Source of the DNA: Zymoseptoria tritici IPO323
Lineage: Eukaryota > Ascomycota > Dothideomycetes > Mycosphaerellales > Mycosphaerellaceae
Assembly (NCBI RefSeq): GCF_000219625.1
Contig: NC_018206.1
Coordinates: 496,001-560,000 of the forward strand
DNA: 64,000 nucleotides
Reading direction: 5' to 3'
Shown: piece by piece, positions 11,564-22,930 of the stretch
How the letters are laid out: every line of letters starts with the position of its first letter
How positions within the stretch are numbered: position 1 is the first letter of the stretch
The notes under the pieces: model-generated
What the model saw: the letters and a program-made list of their open reading frames with translations, nothing else
Told to the model about the DNA's origin: nothing
Database searches by the model: none
Position numbers and translations under genes: made by a program

Positions 11564-12206
11564 AGGGAGAGTGAGGGATTGGGTATGGGGTTGGCGGTCT
11601 TTGTGCTTTCGGTGCATCGCATGTGTACGGCTGGCAACGAGCAAGATAGACAACATTGTTGGAATTGGGTGGGTGATGAGCAGGGAGAGGCATTTACGTG
11701 TGTGTACGGGAACAACGTGTCCGCGGTTGATTACAGCGAGACAGTACCTAAAATACAAGGAGAAGAACAGCATACAGCGCTTTGGCTGAATACAGTTGTT
11801 GATGATCCGTTCTTTCCAGACATATCACAACGACCACAACGGGATCTCCATCATCGAATCTCTATTGTAGAGGGAATACGAAGTCCTTGTTCGATATCAG
11901 ACCGATGACAGCAACCACAACCCTAACCCTAAGACATCGACATTCTCTCTGAAACGCCCGTGAACGCATATATGCCGAAATGACAGCCGAACTCGTGCTC
12001 GTGCTCCTCCGGCCTTGATCCGAACACGAAACGCAGGGAGCGCCCGCCAAAGCTCGTCCTGATCTTCCAACGAGTCACTTGCTCCGATGCTCGTGGATGC
12101 CACAACTTGACTAGCGTGTCGCTTAATGCAAGCCGGGTCGAACCCTCCCCTGACGACGAGTCTCACAACGGAAAAAGGTCGCAGTCACGCTCCGCACGAC
12201 GACGAT
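11564..12206. other. Intergenic between aminopeptidase and transposon
   Basis: No gene was recognised. Two copies of CCCTAA occur at 11921-11932, too few to mean a telomere. The region abuts the transposon target duplication at 12207. Confidence 0.4.
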
Positions 12207-12209
12207 ATC

Positions 12210-12261
12210 AGAGCTGTTCAGCAGGAGGTGTCTTGACACCATACAACCATACGACAACGTC
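12210..12261 (+). repeat. Left terminal inverted repeat of Harbinger element
   Basis: It starts AGAGCTGTTCAGCAGG and matches the reverse complement of 15650-15701 over about 52 bp with two differences. Confidence 0.9.
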
Positions 12262-12879
12262 CGTAAACGGTCGTCACGTGTATTCGTAAGTGAATAAATC
12301 CGGTAAAGCGTGAAAAACGCGTGTGAACCGTGCAATATCTCTTGGCCGTGTCGCTCTCGTGTTAGTGAGCGGTAGTGAGGTTATCCGGTGCCCTCTAGCG
12401 TGTGTTGTATACCCTCAAACCCTCTAATGTTGTCACGAGCTCTTCAGATCTTCGTGTGCTTCGCGTTCTTCCTCTTCGAGTGCGACAAGCCCCCCAAATA
12501 GCGCCGGAAATACGTCTAGTATAAGTATTGCGACTAGCGGTTGGAGGATCAGACTAAGGAGTAGTGTCAGAGCTATACTAGGTGCGTGGCGGCGGTAATG
12601 GACGTCGTGGTAGTTAGTAACAAGTTAATGGTTTTGAAGGAAGTTAAGGAGTCGTCGACGTTATTGTCACCGCCGCTGCTGACTAACTAATATATAAGCA
12701 GATTCACCAAATAACGAATCTTCGAACTGGCCTCTGCACTCGACATTAGATCTATATCCTTCCGCTATCGCCTTAGACCTACTCCAGAGCTCGCTCTATC
12801 GATTGTGCTATAGCGCATGTTATTCCCTAGCCGTTGGCGATCCGCATGCAAGCCCTTTAGCAAGAGCGAGGCATTCTTA

Positions 12880-13640
12880 AGCACTATCTTTATAGACACC
12901 GTCTACTATATCGCTTCGACCTTCGGCTGGCTCGTTGCATAGCATCCACGCCTAAGGAGCAAGAGAAGGATAAACTCGTTCGCAAGGGCAATTAAAGAGG
13001 CTAGGGCAGGTAGAAAGATATAGGGCTTTATAGATAGCCATTTTTAAGGATTCTGTAGGCCTACTAAAGGACAACGGCAGCAGTATTCTGGGCATAAGAA
13101 GGCTCACGGCTACAAATACTAGGCTATTGTTACTCCGGATGGCCTGATCTTAAGCCTTATCGGTCCGTTTAATAGCGCTAACAATAACTGGAGCATGTAT
13201 CTACAGTCTAGAGTCTCTCGACGACTGCGCCGGCTATCTGCTCGCAACTACTAGCCTCTATATCTATTCGGTAATCCGGCATATTACAGCAGCTTTAGAG
13301 TTATAGCTCCATTCAAACACTACCTTAGCTATAGTTACCTTACCGCCGCGCAGAAGAGGTTTAATACAAGGCTCTTAAGGCTCCGGATCTTAGTCGAGCA
13401 CGCCTTTAGCGAGACTACTCGCAAGTAGACATACAACACCTTCTCGAAGCAGCTCTATGTTAGCAGACAAGCCGTTAGCCAGTTCTTTATTGTAAGTGCG
13501 CTGCTCACTAACTGCTTCGTATGCATAGAAGGTCGCAACCAAACGAGCGATAAATACATATATTTACTACCAAGCCTCGAGGAGTACCTCTACCTCGACT
13601 GCGAGTCCTTAGGGGAAGAGTCAAGCGATATTAACTAGCG
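12880..13640 (+). pseudogene. DDE transposase (Harbinger type), broken
   Basis: In one frame, interrupted by TAG and TAA codons, the segments GFIDSHF, GFCRPTKGQRQQYSGHKKAH, AIVTPDGLI and LIGPF can be read at about 13022-13180. They match the core of DDE_Tnp_4 / Harbinger nucleases (family consensus IDGTF..CRP..YSGHKR.HG.K.Q.IVTPDG). Stops occur in place of the expected Trp before GFID and the expected Gln before AIVTP. The upstream frame (EAFLSTIFIDTVYYIASTFGW) belongs to the same protein and has a stop at another likely Trp. Exact ends are not definable. Confidence 0.75.
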
Positions 13641-14149
13641 ATCCACCGCTAAAACGACTGTCCGGCTTCCCCTTAACACTCGTGAACGAGGAACGACTGC
13701 TCTAAGACTCTAAAAGTTGGAATATTAGATATCTAAAGTTTAAGCGGAGCTACCTCCGAACTCCGCAATTCAGGGTCTAACATAACAGCTGCAATTAATA
13801 TAACACTAACACACCTATATTTACTTATTTCCTTTTCCTGTTGCATTTAATAAGATGCGTGCTATATTCCAAAATTAAAACGAGCAAAATCCGTTGTAGT
13901 TTAATAGAGATATTAACGACGAAGATTGTAACGCTAAGACTTAAGATTTCCGAGCTGTTAGCTTCGAATTTACGACAACTAACGACTCCTTATAGATCTA
14001 CTACCTTCTACACGGGGTATATAGTAGCAATGCGACAACAAGAGCTCTTTGTAATATGTTCAAACTATAAGCAGCGCGAATTTAAGCCAAATCGGCCGAG
14101 AAATCATCGTATAAGAGCCTCCGAGGATATCGCTAACTAAACTCGTTTA

Positions 14150-15486
14150 AAGCTTCTAAATTAAAGCCCTCGAGGGGGTCTTTTTGCTGCGACAGAGCAA
14201 ACAATTGCTGCTGCATCTGCTGCTGTATAGCTAACTGCTATTGCATCTGCAGTTGGACTTGCTGCTAGCTTCGCACTATGCCGGTAAGTGTATTTAGACT
14301 GCTCTAAACATCTACTAGCGTCTTAGTTACCTGCATAAGCTTACCGCCGTCGCCGCTGCCGCTGCCGTAATTGACTAAGAAGCGCTTAAACTCCTTCCTT
14401 ATATTAAGGTTATTATCCTTAGCCGGCCTCTTGCTCTTCTTCTTAGCCCTTGCCGACATAGCACCTAGAGTCGGAGTTCCTACAGCGACTGATAAAGCAG
14501 CAGACGATAAACGTAAGGATGCTCGTAGTGTAGCAGCAGGGCTAGCCGCAGCAGTAGTGTCGCGAGCTCTGCGCAGAGTAAGTGTATTCGAGGGCGGCGG
14601 CATTAACGTCTCGCCCTTAGTAAGGTATACCTTACTGTCTAATGCTCTATAGTCTTTACTACCCCCCTCTTAATTAACGCCATTATCTTCGACATTAAGG
14701 AGGCTCTTCTTGAGCCCTTGCCGGACTATTATAGCCGCCCTTGCACGTTATAAAGCGGCACGCTCTTTAGCAGTCTAAGCGACAACGCCCTTGCGTTTAG
14801 CCGCCGTTGCACCGCGCTCTTCTTAAAACGCCATCTATTCCTTTATAGCAGTCGACAAGCCTGTCTCTTCCTCTTTACTAGTCTCGGTAGCAACGCTAGC
14901 TATATGCTCCTTCTACTCCTTCTCTATGCCCTTTACAAGCCTCGGAAGATTGCTGTGCAGCTAGCCGACCTGCTGCTCGAATTAAGTCGTTATAATGGCC
15001 TAGAAGCCGTCGCTAACGAGGTGCCGGTTGTCGAGACATATACGAATAAGGATCTTCTTCTACTCGTCGTCTATGCCCCTGTTGCGATGCCGCTTAACTA
15101 CACTACCTTTAACATTACTAGCCGGTGTTATTAACGGTGTAGCACCGCCGAGGTCGCTATTAGTAACGCTATTAGCTGCCAACACGCTAGCTTGTGCACG
15201 GCGGCGTGCAAGGTAGCTCTTCTTGCTCTTTAGCGCCCGCGGAGCTACCCGCGGAGGTGCCTCTGGCTCTACCGTCTGCTCGATTAAGGGCTGTATCGGG
15301 TACGAATTCGGCTGCTAAGGAGGACGAGGTAGCCCTACCGCGTCCGGCGTAGGCGACTATGCGAAGGGGGTCGGTAAGGGCGAGGTTATCGACGGTCGTA
15401 GCGTCCGCTCTAGCGAGAATTTGACTATTATGGACTCTATGGCTTCTAGCGACGACACGGCGACACGAGGTGGACGCGACATACAC
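14150..15486 (-). pseudogene. Second frame of the Harbinger element, degenerate
   Basis: The - strand shows open stretches at 14304-14603 and 15187-15486, rich in Ala, Arg and Lys. A CAG/CTG-rich low-complexity segment lies near 14180-14270. PIF/Harbinger elements normally carry a second gene for a Myb/SANT-like DNA-binding partner of the transposase. Position and orientation fit that role, but no motif is clear enough to confirm it. Confidence 0.4.
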
Positions 15487-15649
15487 AGAGCATAAGGTTA
15501 AAAGAGAGATAATGGCTAACTTAATGTGGTAGCAGCTAATGAACTATATAGGTCGTCGTGGCCGCAACAACAGTCGTTGCGGCTACGACAGCAGAGATTC
15601 ACTAACATCCGTTTTTGGACGTTACGTAGTGCGCGCTATACCGGATATA

Positions 15650-15701
15650 GACGTTGTCGGATGGTTGTATAGTGTCAAGACACCTCCTGCTGAACAGCTC
15701 T
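15650..15701 (-). repeat. Right terminal inverted repeat of Harbinger element
   Basis: It ends CCTGCTGAACAGCTCT and is the reverse complement of the left end with two differences. ATC follows immediately as target duplication. Confidence 0.9.
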
Positions 15702-15704
15702 ATC

Positions 15705-17837
15705 ACACCCAGATCGAGCATCATCTCGTCGTCGAGACGGATGTGGAAATCTGACCGGCTCACTGGCGTGACTGGCGTGACGGGACGTGGGATGAATTGG
15801 GAGATGACGACGCGCCCAACTGGATACAGTACAGTACGTCCTGGACTCCTGGTCCCAACGCGAGGACTACTGTCCATTCCCTGATGGTGGTACCGGCGAT
15901 TCCGAACTATTTCCATCTGTAAACGAACGATACGTCGCTACTTGCCTCATCCAGGCAACGACATGGGATCCGGAAGCGAGCGCTAATTCTCGCATCCATG
16001 AGACATGCACCTCACTTGCTGCGCAAAACCAGAGGTGAGAATCCGGAGACTGGCTTCTCCATCTCAACAGAGTCATCATGTGATGCCGGGCCGAACACGT
16101 GAGTCCTGACCGCTCGAGGAGTGTGCTGAGTAGAGAGCACCGCACAGCGCGGTCGGTCTCGGAAGTGACTTCGACGCGCCGAAATGTCGAGAGCCATCAT
16201 CGATCATCAAGCACAGCCAATGGAGTATACCAGTACAGGATCCTCGATTTGGACATCTGAGCAAGGCTAAGGTACGTAGCAACCCCGGATTAATCGCTAA
16301 TTTCTGGACCCTCAAGGATCATGAATTCAAGCCCATATCCCCTTGGTCTCCGGAAATATTGAGAATCATCGATCATCAAGCACAGCCATCGAGTATGGCC
16401 CGATTCCGACGTCGATGAGCAAGTTGTCAGCACTGCCAATTGATTGCCAAGTTTGGACCCCGGACGATCATGGTTCTGAACCCATGTCGTGACAATGCCG
16501 AGAAGACCCGGATCGATTCGCGAGACGTTGCGCCTCCAGGTGAACTTTCATTCGCATCGGTATGGTCAATTTGTCCTCGCACGCGGCGATTGGTTCGGAC
16601 CTGACGAGAATAACGAATCCCGGCCTATGCCGTGCTGCGCCGATTCCTGGCCCCGGAGGATCATGACTTCGAATCCATGTCGCGCCAAATGCCTTGGCCG
16701 TCCGAAGTACCGAACCAAACCGATGAAACGTGGCGCCTCCAGGCGATCTCAGGAACGCAACGGTGGTGTTCTCGTGCGCAGCGTTGGGTTCTGGCCTCAC
16801 AGGATCGACACGAAATCCGGCTGATGCCGCGCTGATGCCACGATTTCCTGGGACTACTGCGCCTTTCATGGTTTCAGCATCGCTACCGTGGTCTCTTTTC
16901 ACATGAAGATCCGACAATATGATGACTCCTGAAGCGGAGCGACAAGCAAGAGCAACCTTGATGAAGCTACAGAGCCAAATCTACACAGGAATGTCCACTC
17001 GATTTGTGTCCAGAGAGAGCCATGACCGTGAAGCCTCAGCAATGATGATCTCGATCCAGCCGCCTCTGAGTGGGTTGTATCAATCGTGTCGTCGGCCGAG
17101 CCTCCTGTCGATGTGAGTGCATCGTCCGTGCAGCTGACCTTTGTTTGCAACACGTGTTGCGGCTCTCGCAGCACTGTCCTCACAGAGTCACGACTCCGGC
17201 TCCTGCGTCCCAACGCTCGATCGAAACCCTGCTTCAGCGCTGGATCCATGCTCGTTCCGGTGGGCAATGCAAGCATTGATGGCGAGCTTGACCGGATTGT
17301 ATTAAGATCGACACGGCAGCTGCTTGGAGACAGGCTGTGCCATCCTGGCAGTGCTTATGGTCATTAAACGACCCATGCCGCGATGACATGAGTGACGTCT
17401 TGCAGAACTTGGCGAGTCTGCAATGAGTTGCCAAAATTATCTACACATCCTGGAATCGACGATGCAGCGACCATGTCGAGACATGTTCGTCAGACAACTC
17501 CTCTGCAAAACCCTCGATCGCAAGAGCTGGCCGGCTCACCTCACATGGTTTCTACGAGCTTCCTTCGTTCCGACGCAGGCATCTGGGTTAATTCTATTCC
17601 GGAACCGCTTGTACAACGATCGCACGGCCTGTGATATGTTCACGTCCCACTTGGCAGTGACGAACTAGACTGACAGAGCCTGGTGGCAGTGCACTGCGAA
17701 GCAGCCCATAAAGAGCCGCTCGCCGTCGTTGTTGAGCTTCCTTCTCATCAGCAACATCACAACACTCAACGATCTACAAACCACACACAATCAACCCACA
17801 ACCAACACTTTCAACTTCAACTTCAACTTCAATCAAA
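15705..17837. other. Gene-poor repeat-derived stretch
   Basis: Open frames here are incidental. The short direct repeat CTGGCGTGA occurs twice next to the transposon at about 15765-15780. Diverged longer repeats lie at 16195-16900 and are listed separately. The last 70 bases (17765-17836) are rich in CAAC and TTCAACTTCAA units and lead into the next gene. Confidence 0.4.
16195..16900. repeat. Diverged direct repeats of about 150-195 bp
   Basis: A 24-bp stretch containing ATCGATCATCAAGCACAGCC occurs at about 16196-16219 and 16365-16388. A second motif, of the form TGGACCCCGGAnGATCATG followed by AACCCATGTCG, recurs near 16301, 16451 and 16645, with a weaker copy near 16790. The copies have drifted strongly. 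This looks like an old tandem array or the eroded inside of a transposon, and no coding sense could be extracted. Confidence 0.5.
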
Positions 17838-18317
17838 ATGCAGTTCACTCAGGCTTCCGCCCTCGTGGCCCTCCTATCCGCCACCGCCTTCGGCATTGCC
17901 CTCCCTCAGAACCCAGCCAACGGCAACCATGCAGGCACCGACAACGGCAACAACCACTGCGGAGATACAACCATACCTCAGCCGATCATCGGCCAAGGCC
18001 CGCCTGTCGACAGGAACGACTGCCAAGAACTCAAGAACGCGTTCGCCAATGCTCACACCGACTACTACGTCACTGGACCCGGCCAGTTGATCCTTGCTCA
18101 CGGGACCTGCAAATTTTATGCCACGGTCGATAGGGGTCAAACGGCCATCCTTGGAGGTGACGATGCCAGTGATCTCATTGGGACCGCCTTCAGTTACTGG
18201 GTCGATGGTCAATCCGGCTCTAAGGGAACCTATATCACCGGCCAGAACGCTGAAGCTCCTTGCGACAACGCCAACGGCCAGACCCAGGTCACCGTCACCT
18301 GGCAAGTGAGCTCTTAG
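17838..18317 (+). CDS. Hce2-domain secreted protein (Ecp2-like candidate effector)
   Basis: An intronless frame encodes 159 residues. The signal peptide (MQFTQASALVALLSATAFGIALP) is followed by a short Asn/Gly-rich linker. A domain from about residue 41 to the end carries HCGDTTI, DCQELKNAF, GPGQLILAHGTCKFYATV, DLIGTAF and a late APC. The spacing of the four cysteines and the central GTC block match Hce2 (homologues of Cladosporium fulvum Ecp2), a family of secreted necrosis-associated effectors. It stands alone between the Harbinger element and a decayed gene, and it is intact. The activity on a host is not deducible from sequence. Confidence 0.85.
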   Translation: MQFTQASALVALLSATAFGIALPQNPANGNHAGTDNGNNHCGDTTIPQPIIGQGPPVDRNDCQELKNAFANAHTDYYVTGPGQLILAHGTCKFYATVDRGQTAILGGDDASDLIGTAFSYWVDGQSGSKGTYITGQNAEAPCDNANGQTQVTVTWQVSS

Positions 18318-18674
18318 GTCGCTCTCGACCAAGCAACCGCAGTCATTGGGAGGGGGGGAGGTGGTCGTGCATCGGCATGATCCATGGAATGAGGCATCTG
18401 GCGGAGGATGAGATTGGGATGCAGTGGAGGAATGGATAGACTGGGTGGGAAAAAAAAGCTTGCTGGATGGCTTCACGTTGTACATCAACGATTGGTCCTT
18501 TTTGATGGTAGTGTAATTGGTCAAATGCATACTGTGACAACAATCTTGATTCTCATCGTCTTGTACATCTTTCATGCTCGCTGCCGGATGTTTGACCTTG
18601 GATAAGGCCGCTGTGACATGTTCAAGTCTCTTTCCGTTGCAAAGTTATTCATGTACAAAGCTAGAAAGTAAATG
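18318..18674. other. Short gap after Hce2 gene
   Basis: No gene was seen. A G-run near 18350 and an A-run near 18452 are the only features. Confidence 0.3.
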
Positions 18675-20110
18675 CTACCGTGAGAGGCGCTGTGTCTGCT
18701 GAGTTTCATCCTGATCATCGAGGCTAGCGAGAATCGGCGGCAGTCTGTCCTCTCCGGCAGTCATATCGCGCGCGCTCGCAAATGGGATGACAACTGTCCC
18801 AGACAGACACTTTTTCTGCTTCGAAACAAGGCTGGCCCTCTCTTGCGAAGAGTGCCTTTCAAAAAAGCGAACGCGACGCTGCTCACTGAAGCCGAGCGAC
18901 GCTACGATTTCGCTGGCTGGAACGGCGACATCATTATTGAGGGCATCTGAGCTGTGACGAAATGTCGTTCGCACGAGTTCAATCTCGCTGGCTCTCTTCT
19001 GATTGATGTGCGCTCTGTAGTTTTTCTCAGTCTGATGGACCTTGACCTTGCCAGCAGTGACGCGATCCAAGTGACTGCAAGGTTGTGGAACGAAAGCGCC
19101 GAGAGGGTTGTTGGAGTGCTGCAATGCGTTGTGGTCGGCGAGGCTAGTAGAAGACGCCAACGAGGTCGACTCGCACCCTTTCTTAGGACACGGCCTGGGC
19201 CATGTCTTATGGTTTAGGTAGGTCTCCTTATGCCTGTTCATCTTCGATACCGTGTAGAACATCCTGCTACAATCATACTAACAAGGCACCGTCTTGTCGG
19301 CATTAAGCGCAGCGAGTGCGGCAACGGCCTTAGCAGAGACTATCTTGCACTTCTCCTCGTGAGTGGGAAGGTATGACCTGTTTGTGGTAGTGAACACGCA
19401 GCTATAGATACATGTCGTAAGCCAGGTCCTCGGCTTTCGCGGTCAGTCGGTGACGAAATAGCATCTTGTCCACAGTCTCGACGGACTCTAACGATTCGGG
19501 ATCAATTAGAGGTTCGGATTCTTTGTTGTCGACAGTCTCGGCGGGCTCCAATAATTGCGGATCGAGGAGAAACGCGGGTTCATCGTCTGGAGTGACGGGG
19601 GAAGCTTCATCGATAGTAGACAGAGGCTGCGGAGCTTTATCGAGAGTGGACGGAAGCTGGTAGGAGGGGAGACGGCGCTTGTTAGTCTGATCGGCAATCC
19701 ATTCGTCGCGCTTGCGCTTTCGCAGCCCTAAGGCAGCGGTCGCTCAATCGGCTATAACAGTTGGGTCGAGGTTGGACTCTAAGCATGCTGCCGTAATCGG
19801 CGGGTTTGTGCTAGGTAAGTTGCCGGGAATAGGAGTCGACGGCGGAGGAAATAGTCTCGATCTGCTCGTCGTACGGATTGGCGACACGTGCACTGTAGCT
19901 ATCCACGTTCCAGGTCCCGATGGAGTGTGCGGAGACATTGACAGAGGTTGGAAGATGACCGATGCTAGCAGCGACGGCAGGGTTGGTGACACCTGTCTGG
20001 AGATGTTGAATGTTGGCGAGATCACGCGCGGCGCCGCGACGGAGATCATATGCTTTGAGAGCTGCGAGCGGCCTAGCAGCGAGGGATGCATGCGCCAAGA
20101 TGTGCTTCAT
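18675..20110 (-). pseudogene. Decayed zinc-finger / tyrosine-recombinase-like gene
   Basis: Two separated pieces lie on the - strand. The upstream piece (20110-19811) has AYDLRRGAARDLANIQ...VAASIGH...TWNVDSYSARVANP. This resembles the C-terminal part of tyrosine recombinases (R-x-G-A...L-A, G-H, then a late Tyr), as found in Crypton-type elements. The resemblance is by eye and weak. The downstream piece (about 19400-18675) has zinc-finger-like spacing: C(stop)YDCSRMFYTVSKMNRHKETYLNH and CPKKGCES with following histidines. A TAG interrupts the first finger just before ATG 19262. The linking sequence has several stops, so the gene is dead or the model is wrong. Confidence 0.4.
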
Positions 20111-20218
20111 CTGTGTATTGCGAGCCGGCTTCTTGCGCTGGAGTGCTCCGCCGCGTCCTACTATAGCACAGAGGACTGGGTCTTAGGGAACTCTTCCACG
20201 CAACCTGGCGAGTCGGAG

Positions 20219-20753
20219 CTAGGAATGGTGGAGGAGGGGATCTGAGTCTCTCCGACGGCCCAGGCCAAGTGTCGTGAGGCTCAGCAGGCGGTCCAGTTCC
20301 CAGGTGATGTTGTAGGCATTCATCACACATCCGACGATGTTGAAGATGAAGAATAGCAAGAATATGAGCCAGTAAGGATGATCATCGAAATGATCGCGTC
20401 GTACGTATGCCAGCATGGAGACCAGAAGTGCGATGATACAGGTGAGCTGTGAGATTGTTAGCTGTTGGGGTGAGCTTCGCATCATCTGCAGCTGCAAGCC
20501 ACAGCCGAGCTTCGAACGCAAGCAAGGATCACAATCCGGTATGAAGTAGCTGAGGACGGGAGATGATTCGCTGCCATCTCGTTGTCGAAGGAAGTGCTCT
20601 GTAAGCGAAGCAGTGTCGTGGTCGGAGTCGATGAGTCTCCTGGGCTTTGGCTAGAGTTTCGATATTGCTTCGCCGCTACATGAATCTACAATCATACAAC
20701 AGGTTCCATATTCCAACTTTCTCCTCCTCCATGTCGTCCTCTACTCGGAACAT
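20219..20753 (-). CDS. Possible small two-helix membrane protein
   Basis: An open frame of 100 codons (20518-20219) contains two hydrophobic helices, ISQLTCIIALLVSMLAYV and PYWLIFLLFFIFNIVGCVM. The frame stays open upstream to about 20630. It can be joined by a 62-bp GT-AG intron to a short first exon starting at ATG 20753, giving about 159 residues. That ATG is only 2 bp beyond the stop of the acetyl-CoA transporter on the same strand, which is odd for a fungal gene. The frame could instead be a 3' UTR accident. No family was recognised. Confidence 0.3.
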
Positions 20754-20755
20754 GG

Positions 20756-22930
20756 TCAAGGCGCCAACCTCCAAGCTCTCATCGGCAACGCTTGCAAGCC
20801 CTTCGCCCTCGGCTTAATGAACCCCCAGAATGTAATAATGCCAAAGATGACGCAGAGTACGTTGACCCAATAATATCCGTCTCTTTGGATCTCGCAGCTT
20901 CCACCGCCAGCTGTGCACCTGTGTTTTTCAGCTTCCGCAACGCAGCTGAAAGGTTGCGTGATGAAGTCTCCCGTCAACGCATTCGGCGGGACAGGCGGCT
21001 TTTCCGAGGGTATACAAGTCGCGACGGTGAAGATGTCGACGAATTTGAGGACGAAGAAGCGCGGGAATGTGCCACCTAGGTTGCTCACACTGTAAGAGAT
21101 TGTCAGTCAACTTGCATTTCAGATTCGCCGAGAATGGGAGAAAACTCACGTCGCCAAGAGAGTCATATACGTCCCTCCAATCGCCGGATCAGAGATCTTT
21201 GCGTGGAAAGCGGAGATGGCAACGAACATTACCGTGCTCATGAAGGTGCTGAAGACATGCTCGACAATCACGACGAGCAAGTATGTATTCGTCGTGCCTC
21301 CAGGTGGGAAGAACATGACCACCGCTTGCGCGAAAACGGCGGCCACGAGACGGCCGACGAACGCCCAGCACCAGACGTTGACCGGCTTGTATTGTTCCGA
21401 CCATTTTCCGGCGTAGTAACCCAGCGCGATTTCGAAGGGAAAGTCGATGAGCACTGTCAGGGCAAGGTCTTCTTGGGAGAACCCCTTGTCGAGGAGTTTG
21501 AGATTCGTGACGGCGTCGTTGGCTTGAAATCCGATTTTTGCGATGAGGTGGATGACGATGAAAGTTTGAATGTTCCGCAACCGGAGGATGCCGCCCATGA
21601 TTTTGTACACATCCCAGACGGACTCATTTTCTTTGGTGCGTTCTTCTTTTTTGAGGAATGCGAGTCCGAGGGTGACGAGCAGGTATGCCCAGCCCCAGAA
21701 TGTGAGGTAGGAGTTGAGGGTCATCAGACCAACATCTTGCGGAGTCGAGCGGAAGTATTTGTTTGCGAAGTCGGGGGATTGAAAGGCGAGGAATACGGTG
21801 TAGGAGAGGAATTGGCCGCCTGTCAGACCGACTGTCTGAGCGGTGGAGGCGTATGAGAGGTTGGATTGAGAGAGAAGGGTTAGAGCCCAGCCTGGATGTT
21901 GTTAGCCACGCGTGCAAATTGGCTCCTGGGTATCATATTCCGACTCACCATCAACAGCGATATCCTGCGTCGCACACATGAACACCAACGCGAACCACCA
22001 TCCTGTAAACCCCCAGATCCCGGCACCGTTGTCTGCACCCGCTGTCTCCATCATCTGCTGTGCACTCGCTCCCAACCACAACATGCCAATGCCGCTCAAC
22101 ATCTGAATCGGCAGAATCCAGCTCTTTCTCCTTCCCACCTTCGCACTCCACCATGCATCCACAATCGGACTCCAAAGGAGTTTCAAACTGTATGGATAAC
22201 TCGCCAGCGAGTACACTCCAATTTGTGAGTAACTCAGATGATGCTTCAGCAGGAAAGGTACACTGCCTCCCGCCAGTCCCATGGGTATGCCTTGGAGGAA
22301 GTATAGCAGCACCAGGAGCAGAAAATTCTTCCGATCTTGCAAAGGCAGTTCGAAGAACCCTTTGCTACTCTCCTCTTGCGTGGGTGTGTCTGGAGGCTCA
22401 TTGTCCAAGCTGAACGTATTCCTTCCCATCAAGCGATCTCGAGCGTCGGAGCTGTCTTCATCTTGGATATCGAGTGTGGAAGGGTGTTTCCGCCGCTCGT
22501 GGAATGCTGCGCCGTTCATCTCGGTGCTGGAGGTGTGACCGTTGGGCAGTTCGGTCAAGGAGGACGCGGTCGTCGAGCCGTCCTGGAGGGTCCGACCTCG
22601 AGGGGCGGGCGAGCTCGATTTGGCGGTTTTCTTGGGCATCGAAAAGGGTGGAGGGTTGTTCTGTTGAGGGAGCTGCCGAAGAGAAAAGTCGTCCTCGTCG
22701 TCGTCGTTTCCTTCGTGGCGGAGGGGATGTCGTCCTCTAGCGTCGGTGGAGTCGCGATGCTGGTGGAGCTCCCGCAATGCGACGTCGTCTGCTCCGCGCT
22801 CGAGTTGCCCCTGAGTAGTATGTTCTAGTTCTATTGCTTTGGCTCGATGGACAGGAAGGACGGGTACAATTGCAGTAGAACCAGCAACGACAATGGCAGC
22901 AGGACGACGGTGAAGTTCCGTCTCGTCCAT
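20756..22930 (-). CDS. Acetyl-CoA transporter (SLC33A1/AT-1 family)
   Basis: Three exons (22930-21949, 21891-21150, 21089-20756) join in phase to 685 residues. The first 130 or so residues are hydrophilic. The conserved core then starts LPLQDRKNFLLLVLLYFLQGIPMGLAGGSVPFLL and continues YSLASYPYSLKLLWSPIVDAWW and CATQDIAVDGWAL, all characteristic of Acatn, a major-facilitator family that imports acetyl-CoA into the ER or Golgi lumen. About 11 hydrophobic helices follow. The third exon has paired cysteines in a lumenal loop (CIPSEK...FSC...CTAGGGSC). The start is chosen at the first ATG in frame. The frame continues upstream to 22972 without an ATG. Confidence 0.9.

Larger units (their letters stand above)
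12207..15704. mobile_element. PIF/Harbinger DNA transposon, inactivated (RIP-like)
   Basis: The element proper is 12210-15701 (3492 bp), bounded by inverted repeats of about 52 bp with two mismatches, starting AGAGCTGTTCAGCAGG. It is flanked on both sides by ATC (12207-12209 and 15702-15704), a 3-bp target duplication as expected for this superfamily. Inside are a broken DDE transposase on the + strand and a second broken frame on the - strand. That two-gene layout is usual for PIF/Harbinger. The interior is rich in TA dinucleotides and its stop codons sit where Gln (CAG) or Trp (TGG) are expected. This fits CpA-to-TpA change on both strands. It cannot move by itself now. Confidence 0.85.

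Noticed and set aside
11919..11933. Two CCCTAA units resembling telomere repeats
   Set aside because: Only two copies in unique DNA flanked by genes; far too short to indicate a telomere or internal telomeric array.
12100..12150. A tRNA-like GGTTCGACC box on the - strand
   Set aside because: The flanking bases do not form a T stem, and no matching acceptor or D arm is present.
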